Positions 1-9,507 are shown, counted from the first letter of the stretch. The stretch is 64,000 bases of DNA from JANQHS01 sp965227315 (GCA_965227315.1 OZ245737.1:3286001-3350000); one strand, 5' to 3'. A program made the numbers and translations. The notes: generated by a model not told the origin, from the sequence alone.

Positions 1-594
1 CTTTTTCTCTGATTTGGTAACATGTGGAGAAAGTCCGATCACTTCCTTGGTGAAGGGTTTGAATTCATCAATGATGTCATGGGTCCGGTACAGATATCCC
101 TCTGAAATAAGCTTTTTCAGCAGGGGTGTATCTGCTACTTTTTTTATTTCGCCCGGACTCCAACTATCTCTTTCGGAGATCCAATTTGGAAGGAAGTTTG
201 ATGACTGGCCAAAGAATTCATCCCTTTTCTCTGTTCTCCAATAATTTTCTTTGCTTTTTAAGTTCATGATCCCCGTAAAGGCAAGCTCCATGACCAGGCC
301 TTCCGGAACCAGGTAGTACTCCGATACCCAACTCCAGAATTCAAGAGCCACCTTCGGGATGTCAAAGTCTTTTTTGAATAGGGAATCTATTGAACGGGTT
401 TTCTCGTCCTGATATGGTGCATTGCTTTCCAGAACGATCCCGATGAGTTTTCTTGATCTTCCAAAAGGAACCACAACAAACTGACCGGGCTCCGGCTTGA
501 TCCCCTTGTCTGCCGGATTTGAGTAAGTGAATACCGTATCTATTGGAAGAGGTAGCAGGATCTTGAGAATGTCCTTTTCCGGAATCTGCTTCAC
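1..594 (-). CDS. priA: Primosomal protein N' (PriA helicase), N-terminal part, cut by the window edge
   Basis: Replication-restart helicase that recognises stalled forks and reloads the replisome in the cytoplasm. Only about the first 198 residues are present; the helicase part lies beyond the left edge. The frame reads KILLPLPIDTVFTYSNP and then GQFVVVPFGRSRKLIGIV, which is the 3'-end DNA-binding domain of PriA (ILPLPL..TFTY...PG..V.VPFG). The best start is a GTG at 594-592 that overlaps the TGA of the upstream cupin gene (GTGA), so the two are probably co-transcribed. No ATG lies near the right place. Family assignment is firm; the start is less certain. Confidence 0.85.
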   Translation of the reverse strand, partial: MKQIPEKDILKILLPLPIDTVFTYSNPADKGIKPEPGQFVVVPFGRSRKLIGIVLESNAPYQDEKTRSIDSLFKKDFDIPKVALEFWSWVSEYYLVPEGLVMELAFTGIMNLKSKENYWRTEKRDEFFGQSSNFLPNWISERDSWSPGEIKKVADTPLLKKLISEGYLYRTHDIIDEFKPFTKEVIGLSPHVTKSEKK

Positions 595-977
595 TCCAGC
601 ATGATTCTGTCTTTCCCAAAAAATTCCGGTGACTGTACCGAAAGGACCTTCAGGGGAGACTCTTTTACCTTAACAGAATGCGGAGTATCCATCGGGATGA
701 AAACAACGCTACCAGGGCTGATATCAAAGCTTTTCTTCCCGACAGTCATGGTTCCACTCCCTTCTAATACATACACATGCTCTGTGTGATAGGCATGTTT
801 GTGGAGTTTGACATCTCTCTCGACTATGATCATGAAGCTTGAAGCCAGGCTATCCGAATACAGTTTTTGAACAACAATGTCCTTTTTTTCCGGATTGGGA
901 ATGGACATGGATCCCACATTTACCTGGGAGAATGATAGCGCAGGGAAGCAGAAAAGAACGATCAGTGATATTCTCAT
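591..977 (-). CDS. Secreted cupin-domain protein
   Basis: A 128-residue protein with a signal peptide (MRISLIVLFCFPALSFSQ) followed by a single cupin barrel. The metal-binding motif is visible as HKHAYHTEHVYVLEG, and the second cupin motif is around PGSVVFIPMDTPHSVKV. The substrate is unknown; small periplasmic cupins of this kind are often metal-binding proteins or epimerase-like. An in-frame start further upstream would lie inside the terminator hairpin at 985-1011, so the ATG at 977 is preferred. It overlaps priA by 4 bases at its 3' end. Its start codon sits only 7 nt after the upstream gene's terminator, so its expression may depend on read-through. Confidence 0.75.
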   Translation of the reverse strand: MRISLIVLFCFPALSFSQVNVGSMSIPNPEKKDIVVQKLYSDSLASSFMIIVERDVKLHKHAYHTEHVYVLEGSGTMTVGKKSFDISPGSVVFIPMDTPHSVKVKESPLKVLSVQSPEFFGKDRIMLE

Positions 978-984
978 AAGCAAA

Positions 985-1011
985 AAACCCGTCTCCAAAG
1001 GAAACGGGTTT
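985..1011 (-). terminator. Intrinsic terminator after the PspC-GIN gene
   Basis: On the minus strand a 12-bp stem (AAACCCGTTTCC against GGAGACGGGTTT, one G-U pair) with a TTT loop runs into a T tract. It lies about 50 nt after the stop codon of the PspC gene and ends 7 nt before the ATG of the cupin gene. Confidence 0.8.
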
Positions 1012-1061
1012 TTCATTGACCTCCAATTTATTTCCCTTAGCTAGGGAACTACTGCTGATGT

Positions 1062-3440
1062 TTAATCCAATTCATTGATTTCATCAGGGTTTCCGGAATA
1101 CATGATCTCGTTCTTGCCGGACTCTCTGGCGTTCAGAATCCTACGTGCGTATACGTGAGCCTTCGCGTTGCCGCTGGAAGCAATGCTGACAATGTCGACT
1201 CTGAAGGATTCTGCATCGAGTTTTGAGTTTCCACTTACTTCGGCATCAAGTTCATTTCCTTTTCCCCGGATTTCCAGGCTTGAATTTCCATTCAGAATTA
1301 ACTCCAGGTTCTCGATATCGAAATCCAGATCTCCTTCGTTGTCTCCATCCATATAGAGTCCAAATATATCCCTTTCAAGATCCTCTATTTCCAGGTCATT
1401 GAATCCGTGGATCTCAAGATCCCTAAGCTCTGAACCGCTGAGATAAAGGGTGACCCTCTTTCTTCCGGGCCATTCATCCGATTCCTCCTGGGAAACAACC
1501 AGTTCCCCATCATCTGACTTGACCACAATGTTGGAGATGTCTTCGTCATCACCGACCATTTTCAGGGAACTTGAGGAATCGTTGTTGATGACGATCTTAA
1601 AAGCACCCAGGAATTTGGCAGAACGGATGTCAGCGTCGAAGAGAATTTCCTTGCTGTTGTCACCGGTATATCTTCCGGAACCAGGATCACACTCTATGCA
1701 GTCTAGGCTGTTCTCATTTCTGAAATAGAAGGTATTGCCGTCTACATCATCATAAGGGTCATAACCATAATGGTAGATGGTGTTGGAGATGATGTCCAGG
1801 ATCTCTTCAGGAAGCACAAACTTTTGTCCAATTGGCATGTATAGGGTCATTGCCAATTGCTGATCTCTGAAGACCGCGTCCCTGGATAGCTTGATGTTTG
1901 AATCAAAAACCATGATCGAATCTGATTCCCAAGCCCAGGTATAGCCTATAGCCTTGGCGTTCTCAACAGCTTCCCGCTCATTTGGTCCGGTGGCACTGAA
2001 TTCGTATTCCAATCTCATTTGTTTTTCATCCGTTGGACGAATTCTGAGCCTTACACCTTCATAATCCTCCATGCCCTCTACCTCATTCACAGCCAGATAA
2101 ATTATCGGTCCGGGCACCTGGATCATTTCGGTTTTTTCAAATTTCTCCTCCTCTGCGAATCCGAAAGCTATTTGGGGAACCGTAATGGCACTCATGATCA
2201 ATCCGACCATCCAAACACCCAACAGTGACCATAGAAATGCAGCATTATAGATCGGCTTTTTCGCCAGGAATCTGATGCCTAACAGGACAAATGCAAAGGC
2301 CGGCACCACACTCATCAGGAATACTCCAATGGCCGAAGCTGTAGTGATGGTGTTCTCGATCAATGCAAGTGGAATACCATCGATCATCACATGCTGTCCC
2401 ATGGGTACGCCCATGACAAAGAACAGGCTGATGAACAGAGCTGCTATTCCCGAAAGTCCGATGAACACCAGGAAGATGCCGGCAAGAACCCTGATCGCTT
2501 CGACGAAAAATATCAATAGCGGACCCAGGAGTTTGGCCAAACCATCAAGGATCTGACCAAGGATCCTGAAAGGGAAGAGTACAATCCTTACAAATGTGCT
2601 TTCTCCTTCACCTGGCTTTACGTTGAAGCTTTTTTTTACTGCTGTTTCAATATTTGTGAGGGTCACAGGTTCACCTCTCATTCGCATTTTATCCGTTGTG
2701 GTGATTGCCTCGGGCGTAATGATCCACAGAATTATGTAGAGCAGCACGCCGAATCCAAAGATCAATACCGAAAGGACAAACAGTAGCCTGATCACCAGGG
2801 TGTCGGTACCAAAATAGGCCGCAAGCCCGCTTGCTACTCCACCGATGACCCTTTCATCAGGGTTCCTATAAAGCCTCTTGATGGTATTATCCTCTTCAAG
2901 GTCTGCAGATCCTGGGGTGACGGCCCATAGGATCAGGTAAATGATCAGGGCAAAACCCGAAGCAGGTGGTATAAACCAGAATCCAAAGAACAAGAGCAGG
3001 AACAATAGCCTGATCCACAACGGATCAATGTTCAGGTAGTTGGCAATTCCCGAGCATACACCTCCAAGGATCTTTCTGTTGAGATCTCTGAATAGTTTTT
3101 TCTGACCATAGCTCGCCTGAGCTCCTTGCTCTGCTTCCTCGGTGTTAAATCGCTCCTCTTCGATCTCATCTCCGTCCACCATGGCAAAATCCGTTACCGA
3201 ACCCATGGTTTTCAGGATCTCCTCAACATCATCGCTGTTGATGGATTGCTTTTGACCTTTGATCTTTTTTAGGAATACCTCAGCGATCCGAGACTCAATG
3301 TCGGATACGATCTCCTTGCTGTCATCGTATTTTGAAAAGTACTGATTGATTTCAGCCAGGTATTTCTTGAGGTTATCATAGGCGTCTTCCTCGATGTGGA
3401 ATACTATGCCTCCAATGTTTATGCTGACAGTCTTTTTCAT
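1062..3440 (-). CDS. PspC-domain membrane protein with C-terminal GIN (DUF2807-like) beta domain
   Basis: A 792-residue envelope protein of a type common in Bacteroidota. Residues 1-105 form a cytoplasmic N-terminal region (MKKTVSINIGGIVFHIEEDA). Two PspC domains follow: KILGGVCSGIANYLNIDPLW near 120 and RVIGGVASGLAAYFGTDTLV near 195, each with a membrane segment. Several further transmembrane helices lie around 285-430. The remainder is periplasmic, ending in a repetitive beta-helix-like region (SSLEIRGKGNELDAEVSGNS) typical of putative auto-transporter adhesin head domains. PspC proteins sense or buffer membrane stress; the role here is inferred. It overlaps the PadR regulator by 4 bases (ATGA) and is probably autoregulated with it. 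Confidence 0.88.
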   Translation of the reverse strand: MKKTVSINIGGIVFHIEEDAYDNLKKYLAEINQYFSKYDDSKEIVSDIESRIAEVFLKKIKGQKQSINSDDVEEILKTMGSVTDFAMVDGDEIEEERFNTEEAEQGAQASYGQKKLFRDLNRKILGGVCSGIANYLNIDPLWIRLLFLLLFFGFWFIPPASGFALIIYLILWAVTPGSADLEEDNTIKRLYRNPDERVIGGVASGLAAYFGTDTLVIRLLFVLSVLIFGFGVLLYIILWIITPEAITTTDKMRMRGEPVTLTNIETAVKKSFNVKPGEGESTFVRIVLFPFRILGQILDGLAKLLGPLLIFFVEAIRVLAGIFLVFIGLSGIAALFISLFFVMGVPMGQHVMIDGIPLALIENTITTASAIGVFLMSVVPAFAFVLLGIRFLAKKPIYNAAFLWSLLGVWMVGLIMSAITVPQIAFGFAEEEKFEKTEMIQVPGPIIYLAVNEVEGMEDYEGVRLRIRPTDEKQMRLEYEFSATGPNEREAVENAKAIGYTWAWESDSIMVFDSNIKLSRDAVFRDQQLAMTLYMPIGQKFVLPEEILDIISNTIYHYGYDPYDDVDGNTFYFRNENSLDCIECDPGSGRYTGDNSKEILFDADIRSAKFLGAFKIVINNDSSSSLKMVGDDEDISNIVVKSDDGELVVSQEESDEWPGRKRVTLYLSGSELRDLEIHGFNDLEIEDLERDIFGLYMDGDNEGDLDFDIENLELILNGNSSLEIRGKGNELDAEVSGNSKLDAESFRVDIVSIASSGNAKAHVYARRILNARESGKNEIMYSGNPDEINELD

Positions 3441-3790
3441 TTTTCCTTAACCGTTTTAGTGGATTGGTTCTTAAGAATTTCTGTTGTAGAGCCCACCAAT
3501 TCTTTCCATGTCTTTTCAAGGCTCTCTTTAAATTTTTTCCCTTCCTCTGTTACCGAATAGTATTTTCTGGGGGGGCCGGAAGACGATTCAACCCATTTAT
3601 ACTCTACAAGACCTGCATTTTTCAGCCGGGTCAGGAGGGGATAAAGGGTGCCTTCCACAACCATGATCTTGGCTGCGGTCAGCTCTTCAAGCATATCCGA
3701 GGCGTAGACTTCGCCCCGTGATATGATGTGCAAAATGCAGAACTCCAAAATTCCTTTCCGCATTTGCACCTGTGTGTTCTCCAATTTCAT
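3437..3790 (-). CDS. PadR family transcriptional regulator
   Basis: A 117-residue winged-helix repressor. MRKGILEFCILHIISRGEVY and TLYPLLTRLKNAGLVEYKW are the PadR N-terminal helix and the wing/recognition region; GPPRKYYSVTEEGKK is the classic PadR beta-hairpin. It is the first gene of a two-gene operon with the PspC-GIN protein, an arrangement that recurs in Bacteroidota. An inverted repeat sits between the -33 and -7 elements of its promoter, as expected for autorepression. The ligand is unknown. Confidence 0.92.
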   Translation of the reverse strand: MKLENTQVQMRKGILEFCILHIISRGEVYASDMLEELTAAKIMVVEGTLYPLLTRLKNAGLVEYKWVESSSGPPRKYYSVTEEGKKFKESLEKTWKELVGSTTEILKNQSTKTVKEK

Positions 3791-3825
3791 TGTTCATTTT
3801 TTTTAATGACCTCCAATTGACGATC

Positions 3826-3860
3826 CAAATGTAGTATATAGTACCTTGTAAAACAAAGTA
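3826..3860 (-). promoter_or_regulatory. Promoter and probable PadR operator for padR-pspC
   Basis: Reading the minus strand, TTTG (3857-3854) is followed after 20 nt by TACATTTG (3833-3826), a good match to the Bacteroidota consensus TTTG-N19/20-TAnnTTTG. The spacer and -33 region contain the inverted repeat TACCTTGT-AAA-ACAAAGTA (3842-3860, 7 of 8 arm bases). Further copies are TACCGTGT (3859-3866), TACCTTGT (3876-3883) and, inverted, ACAAGGTA (3904-3911). Repressor binding here would block the polymerase. Binding by this PadR is inferred. Confidence 0.65.
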
Positions 3861-4016
3861 CCGTGTAAAAAAAATTACCTTGTTACAGAATGTAGTGTCT
3901 TTAACAAGGTAGTGGGTTTAATTAAGTGTTTGATTTTCAAACGGTTGTTTTGAAGAAGGAAAATTACATGAGCGAAAAAAAAATTCTCCGATTTTTGCAA
4001 CCGAGGTAACAAATCG

Positions 4017-7000
4017 GTGGTTAAAAGGAATATATCTTTATCCAAAATGCTGCGGGCGGCCTTTATATTCTGTTTTATTTTTTCGGTTCAGGCTTTCGGG
4101 AGTGGGCTTCCGCTTCCTTGGGTTGATGCATCGCTGAAGTACATTCGAATTTCTGTTTGGGAGGATGGAATATATAGGGTCTCACGAAGCGACCTCAACA
4201 GTTTTGCCCAGGCCAATGGGGAGAACATTTCGGGAATCAACAAGGAGAAGTTTGCGCTTTACTTCAGGGGAGAGGAGATCCCCCTGATTGAAAATGGGAG
4301 CGATTTCTTGTTTTTAGGCCGCAGAAATGATGGAGCACTCGACAGTCTGATGTATCTGCAAGGTGCAGATCAGGGCAATACCAAGCTCAATCTTTACTCT
4401 GACACTTGCTATTATTTTCTCACCTGGTACACCGATTCCCGAATCGGGAAAAGGGATTCGGCCGTTACGGGAATCAATCCGATTCCGTTAATGAACCACC
4501 ATACAAAACAGAAGGACGAACTCTATTTTCAACGATACTACTATGGTGAAAACTTTTACCCAGGAGGAGGGGGGACCTTTCTAAGGTATGGGAGCTATCA
4601 AAGTGGCGAGGGCTATACCGGGGTGCCGACTACCAGTCAAAGAGTCATCACATTGACCGGATTTGATCAGCTTGCAAATGGGGTGGGTGTCAGGCCCTAT
4701 TTGGAAATTGGGATCACAGGTATTCTGTATGCCACGAACACCTTCGATATCCGACTTGGGGGTTCAACCCCAAGGATCTGGAAACCTAATACACAGCTAA
4801 TGGGAGCCAGCGCAAGTATTATGGCAGGAGAGTTTGAGTTAACGGACTTCGACAATGACACATTGACCATAACCATCAATGTTCTCGGTGGGGCGGTTGC
4901 GGTCAGCAGCATTTCAGTGAAATACCCTACAATATCTGCTTTTTCGGGGAAAGGAATGGAGCGTGTCATCTTGGACCCAGGTTTGACCGGGAGTTCCTTC
5001 AAATTTGCACCGGCAAACCTGTCTGTGGGATCTGATCCGGCCGATGTTCTTTGCCTGGGAATTGGTGCTGAACAAGGCATCACCTCATTCCCTAAATCAT
5101 GGGATGGTGCAAATGGCAGGATGGAATTTCAGATCAGCGGAGTGAATGAACCTATGGAGTTCTGGTTTCTTCATCAGGATAGCACCCACCCGAGCTCGGA
5201 TTTCCACTGGTTTGATCCGGAGGATCTCAGCCTGGACACACCAAACCTCGTGATCATTACACATGAGCGGCTCATACAGGCCTGTGAAGATTTTGCTGAT
5301 TACCGAAGAAGCGCAGCTGGTGGGGGTTTGAATGTGCGCTTGATCGAGTTCGAAGATCTGGCCAACTATTTTTCTTTCGGGGAATTCAGCCCTATTGCTA
5401 TCAAAAACTCGATGGACTCGTGGTATGATCCGAACGCGGACCATGAATTGAGTTATTTCATCGTAGGAAAGGGGTATCATCCTCTGGCCAGAATAGGGGC
5501 AAACTATTATCGCTTTAACCCTGAGGTGTTTCCTGAGCCAAGCCGAATTCCACCCTGGGGTTTTCCGGGTTCGGACCTGCCGGCCTCTCAAGGTCTTGAC
5601 CCAGATAATCCCACAATTCCGGTGATCCCAATAGGAAGGATCAATGTCAGTACCAATGATGAGGCTGAAGCCTATTTTGCCAAGGTCATAGAATTGGAAG
5701 ATCCGGCAAACAAGGGCATCTGGCAGAAGCAAGCCCTGCACTTGTCGGGTGGGAAAAATGAAAATGAGATCAGTGAATTTTTTGGTTATGTCAATTCATT
5801 CAAAAATGTGGCCGAAGCTCCTTATTGGGGAGGACAGGTAAAAACCTTTTCAAAAACGGTGACTGGCTCCACCGAGAATATTATTATCGACTCGGTTGTC
5901 AATGAAGGAATAGCCCTTCTCACGATGTACGGTCATTCAAGTGTGAACTTTGCCGATATTCAAATAGGTGAAGTGGATGATCCCAATCTGAACTATAACA
6001 ACAAGGATGGAAAATTCCCGGTCTTTCTCATTAATGGTTGCTATTCAGGAAGGATATATGAGAGCTTTGATACCTGGGTAGAGAACTGGACAACAGCTCC
6101 GGAAAAAGGTGCGATTGGAGTGATAACCCATAGTGATCAGGGTTTCAACCCTATACAGAAGTTTTACAGTCAGGCCTTTTATGAATCGCTTTTTTCCTCT
6201 GAGGATGATTTTGGGCTCACCATTGGGCAAGCTCAGATAAAGACGATCAAAGCGCTTACCGATAATTATGGAACAGGGAACCATTACATCAGGGCTCAGA
6301 ATGAATTGATGATCCTCCATGGAGATCCAAACATCAGGATCAGTTATTCCGGGGGTAAAACGGATTATGCTATTTTACACGGGATCTCGGCAAGTGGGTT
6401 CAATGGCGAAGAGATCAGCTCGGATATCGATTCCTTTAGCCTCCAAATCCCCATAGCCAACCTTGGCCTCGCTACCGATGACCCGATCCGGGTGAAGGTG
6501 ATCAGAGAGGAACCCTTCTTTGAGGAATTCCCAATCCGCAGCTATCCTGGGACTTATTTCCTCGATACCCTTGATTTTACAATTCCGGGAAGCAGCGATT
6601 ATCTGGACCAGGCCGGAAGAAACCGCTTTGTGATCACCATCGATCCTGGAAATCCAAAAGGCGAGATCGATACGGTTAATAATTCAGCATCCTTTGAGAT
6701 CACCATTCCCTGGAAAGGCGTTGATATTGTTTTTCCGAGGGCGTTTTCGATTGTTCCGGATAAGTTCATCACCCTTCAACTTGCGAGTTATGATCCCGTT
6801 GGAAAAGAGACCTATGAGGTGGAAATCGACCATGATTATTCCTTTTCAGGTACCGGAAAATTGAACCTGAGCTTTCAGCCCAGCAATGGATACCTGCTGA
6901 AAAGGGTTAACCTGGAATCCATGATCAACGGAAATGATTCCACGGTATTCTATCTGAGGGCCAAGGAAATCGGGGATACGGTATGGAATGAGATCTCATT

Positions 7001-9023
7001 TTCTTATTTCCCGGGTTCCGATGACGGATGGTCTCAGGGAGCCTTTGGTCAGCATCTTAAAAATCAATATCTCGGAGGCCTTTTTCCTGATTCGACGGAT
7101 GAAGGATTTGTCTTTGGGCAATTCTCAACGCAGATCGAGTTGAATACGGCGGGCTCGGGTTTTTCGGACCCCGAGGACCATGCCGACCTGAAGATCGGTG
7201 GAAGTTGGATGGTGCTAAACACCAGCTTGCAGGAAAAGGAATGCAAGGAGGATCGCCTGAACATTGTCAGGATCAACCGTTTTACAGGCTTGCCATCCAG
7301 GAATTTGGCCTTTGCTGATCCCAGATCATGTGGTGTGGCACCCATGGGAGTTAAGTCTTTTTCCCAGGCTGACCTGAGCGATAGCGTTTTCTTTAAATAT
7401 TTGAACGGCATTACAGAAGATGAGCTTTTGCTGGCCTTCAGCGTGGGAGAGTTGGATTATCAGAGTTGGGGTTCCGTAGTTTTTGATACCCTTGCCCATT
7501 TTGGATTGGATTCGGCGCTGATCATCAACCTAAAGTCCGGCCAGCCCTTTGCCTTCTTAGGACGGAGAAATGCCGGGATTGGCGAAACGATATTCAGAAC
7601 TTCCGATAGTTTATCCTCGGTGCCGGTGGACTCACAGCTTGTCAGTCTTGACCACCTTTTGAGCATTTCAAACCAAGAGGGAGAAATGATCTCCACCATC
7701 GTGGGGCCATCAATCCAATGGAAAAGATTGTTTAATCGGTTTACGCGGATCGGTTCCGGTGATGAGATCGTAAACGATATCTATGGGATCAACAACTCAG
7801 GAGTCAGGGAATTCCTCTTTTCCGCTCCCGCAGGACAGCTTGACATAGGCGCAATGGTAAATGCCGAAGAATATCCCTATATGTACTTCCACAATCAGCT
7901 TAAGGACAGTGTTGACAGATCAGCCGCGAAGCTGGACCATTGGGGTGTAACTTTTGAACGTCCACCTGATGGGTATCTTCGGGAGGATATATTGGATTCG
8001 GCTGTAAGTGAATCTGTCGTGGAAGGTCAGCTTTTCTCCAAAGGGTTTTGGTTTGTAAACCATACTTCACAGCCATTCCCTGATTCTCTGAGGGTAAGGA
8101 TAAGTCTGAATGGGGAAGAGGTGATCAAGCAGATTTGGATCGATGGTCCATCCGGATTTGATTCCGTTTTTTTTGAGATCGAAATAGAGACACAGGGACT
8201 GTCCGGAGTACAGAATATCAACGTGTTTGTAAATCCATTTTTGGTGGTCGAAGAAACCTATCAAAACAATTTCGTTGATTTTCAAATGAACTCTGAAAGA
8301 GATGTTATTCCCCCGATACTGGAGGTTTATTTTGATGGTGTTCAAATTCAGGATGGGGATGTGGTCCGTAAAAAGCCCCGTATCGATTTCCATCTCAGGG
8401 ATGAAAACCCCTTCCTTCCGATCTCTGACCCCGAGCTGATCTATTTCGACTTATTCAGGGTTGAAGGCTTTGATGAAACCGAAATCGAGGCCAAGCCCGG
8501 TGAGATCCAGTATGAATTCTATCCTTCTGAGAACGAGCTCCGGGTAAACTTTCAGCCTGATGAACTCGTACCAGGTGATTATTTCCTTAGAGCCAATGGC
8601 CGAGATGTTTCCGGTAATAGGGCAGGGTTTCTTTATTATGAAGTGGGTTTTAAGGTCAATGCCTATGAGGGGATCACTGATCTGGAATTCTTTCCGAATC
8701 CATTCGCCACAAGGTTAAACATGTCCTTTTTCCTGTCAGGGCATCAGTTACCCGACCAAATTGAACTTCAATTTTATAATCGTCATGGTAAAATGGCCGG
8801 CTCCGTTGATTTGGCGGGTCAGGTCAAACTTGGTCAAAACAGGATATATGATGTTTGGAAGGGGCTTGACCAATCTGGTCTTGGTTTGCAAGGAGGCCTT
8901 TATTTTGTGAAACTCCTGGCCGGAAGAAATGGCAACCTATACCCGGTAAGCGGTCAGGGTGACGGCTCAAACCTTGGAAAGCATGGTTATGCCAAGCTCA
9001 TATACCTTCCGGTTTCCCGCTGA
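4017..9023 (+). CDS. porU2: PorU2-like T9SS sortase/gingipain-family C25 peptidase
   Basis: A 1668-residue secreted protein. A signal peptide is followed by a beta-rich N-terminal domain, a peptidase C25 (gingipain) domain at about 390-780, Ig-like and CARDB-like beta domains, and a C-terminal T9SS sorting tail (LEFFPNPFATRLNMSFF). The catalytic pair is visible as His near 640 (LTMYGHSS) and Cys near 675 (FLINGCYSG). PorU proteins cleave sorting tails at the outer surface; this long form matches the type called PorU2. The GTG at 4017 gives an 11-residue extension before the ATG at 4047, where the hydrophobic segment begins (MLRAAFIFCFIF); either could be the start. Its 3' end overlaps folA tail to tail by 26 bases. 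Confidence 0.85.
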   Translation: MVKRNISLSKMLRAAFIFCFIFSVQAFGSGLPLPWVDASLKYIRISVWEDGIYRVSRSDLNSFAQANGENISGINKEKFALYFRGEEIPLIENGSDFLFLGRRNDGALDSLMYLQGADQGNTKLNLYSDTCYYFLTWYTDSRIGKRDSAVTGINPIPLMNHHTKQKDELYFQRYYYGENFYPGGGGTFLRYGSYQSGEGYTGVPTTSQRVITLTGFDQLANGVGVRPYLEIGITGILYATNTFDIRLGGSTPRIWKPNTQLMGASASIMAGEFELTDFDNDTLTITINVLGGAVAVSSISVKYPTISAFSGKGMERVILDPGLTGSSFKFAPANLSVGSDPADVLCLGIGAEQGITSFPKSWDGANGRMEFQISGVNEPMEFWFLHQDSTHPSSDFHWFDPEDLSLDTPNLVIITHERLIQACEDFADYRRSAAGGGLNVRLIEFEDLANYFSFGEFSPIAIKNSMDSWYDPNADHELSYFIVGKGYHPLARIGANYYRFNPEVFPEPSRIPPWGFPGSDLPASQGLDPDNPTIPVIPIGRINVSTNDEAEAYFAKVIELEDPANKGIWQKQALHLSGGKNENEISEFFGYVNSFKNVAEAPYWGGQVKTFSKTVTGSTENIIIDSVVNEGIALLTMYGHSSVNFADIQIGEVDDPNLNYNNKDGKFPVFLINGCYSGRIYESFDTWVENWTTAPEKGAIGVITHSDQGFNPIQKFYSQAFYESLFSSEDDFGLTIGQAQIKTIKALTDNYGTGNHYIRAQNELMILHGDPNIRISYSGGKTDYAILHGISASGFNGEEISSDIDSFSLQIPIANLGLATDDPIRVKVIREEPFFEEFPIRSYPGTYFLDTLDFTIPGSSDYLDQAGRNRFVITIDPGNPKGEIDTVNNSASFEITIPWKGVDIVFPRAFSIVPDKFITLQLASYDPVGKETYEVEIDHDYSFSGTGKLNLSFQPSNGYLLKRVNLESMINGNDSTVFYLRAKEIGDTVWNEISFSYFPGSDDGWSQGAFGQHLKNQYLGGLFPDSTDEGFVFGQFSTQIELNTAGSGFSDPEDHADLKIGGSWMVLNTSLQEKECKEDRLNIVRINRFTGLPSRNLAFADPRSCGVAPMGVKSFSQADLSDSVFFKYLNGITEDELLLAFSVGELDYQSWGSVVFDTLAHFGLDSALIINLKSGQPFAFLGRRNAGIGETIFRTSDSLSSVPVDSQLVSLDHLLSISNQEGEMISTIVGPSIQWKRLFNRFTRIGSGDEIVNDIYGINNSGVREFLFSAPAGQLDIGAMVNAEEYPYMYFHNQLKDSVDRSAAKLDHWGVTFERPPDGYLREDILDSAVSESVVEGQLFSKGFWFVNHTSQPFPDSLRVRISLNGEEVIKQIWIDGPSGFDSVFFEIEIETQGLSGVQNINVFVNPFLVVEETYQNNFVDFQMNSERDVIPPILEVYFDGVQIQDGDVVRKKPRIDFHLRDENPFLPISDPELIYFDLFRVEGFDETEIEAKPGEIQYEFYPSENELRVNFQPDELVPGDYFLRANGRDVSGNRAGFLYYEVGFKVNAYEGITDLEFFPNPFATRLNMSFFLSGHQLPDQIELQFYNRHGKMAGSVDLAGQVKLGQNRIYDVWKGLDQSGLGLQGGLYFVKLLAGRNGNLYPVSGQGDGSNLGKHGYAKLIYLPVSR

Positions 9024-9507
9024 TGTTTTTATAGGTGGTAAAGGTGAAGCTATGAGCGTTCTTTTCATCTGATCTTCTGGGGTCCTCGCCGATCTTCTCC
9101 CATTCATCTCCAAATTCAGGAAAGAACGTATCTCCTTCAAACGACTCATGCACATGTGTGAGATACATATGAGTACTGATCGGAAGAGCCTGCTGATAAA
9201 TATTTGCCCCACCTATGATGAAGATCTCTTCTGTTTCCACTTTCTTGGCAAAATTGAGTGCATCTTCCAGCGATGAGAATTTTTTGGCGTCCGAGGGGCT
9301 GAAGTCGGGATTTCTTGAAACAACTACATTGGTTCGGTTTTTTAAGGCCTTTCCAAGTGATTCGTAGGTTTTCCTTCCCATGATGATCACATGTTCCTTG
9401 GTTTTTTCCTTGAAGAATTTAAAGTCCTCAGGAAGGTGCCAGACAAGATCATTATCCTTTCCGATCACCCGGTTCTCAGCCATTGCGGCAATTATGGAAA
9501 TCTTCAT
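8998..9507 (-). CDS. folA: Dihydrofolate reductase
   Basis: Reduces dihydrofolate to tetrahydrofolate with NADPH. It has 169 residues, the normal length. Diagnostic segments are ISIIAAMAENRVIGKDNDLVWHLP (split: the Ala-Ala...Asn-x-x-Ile-Gly and Leu-x-Trp-x-Leu-Pro core), the conserved acidic residue after it (EDFKFFK), HVIIMGRKTYESLG for NADPH binding, and IFIIGGANIYQQAL. The ATG overlaps the fmt stop (ATGA), so fmt and folA are co-transcribed, which couples two folate-linked steps. The 3' end runs 26 bases into the convergent porU2 gene. Confidence 0.95.
   Translation of the reverse strand: MKISIIAAMAENRVIGKDNDLVWHLPEDFKFFKEKTKEHVIIMGRKTYESLGKALKNRTNVVVSRNPDFSPSDAKKFSSLEDALNFAKKVETEEIFIIGGANIYQQALPISTHMYLTHVHESFEGDTFFPEFGDEWEKIGEDPRRSDEKNAHSFTFTTYKNISGKPEGI

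Noticed and set aside
591..1016. Extended start of the cupin gene at 1016
   Set aside because: The extension is encoded by the terminator hairpin of the upstream gene and places residues before a clean signal peptide.
5097..5741. Long open frame (214 codons) on the minus strand inside porU2
   Set aside because: It is antisense to a well-supported C25 peptidase domain and its translation has no recognisable motif or signal peptide.
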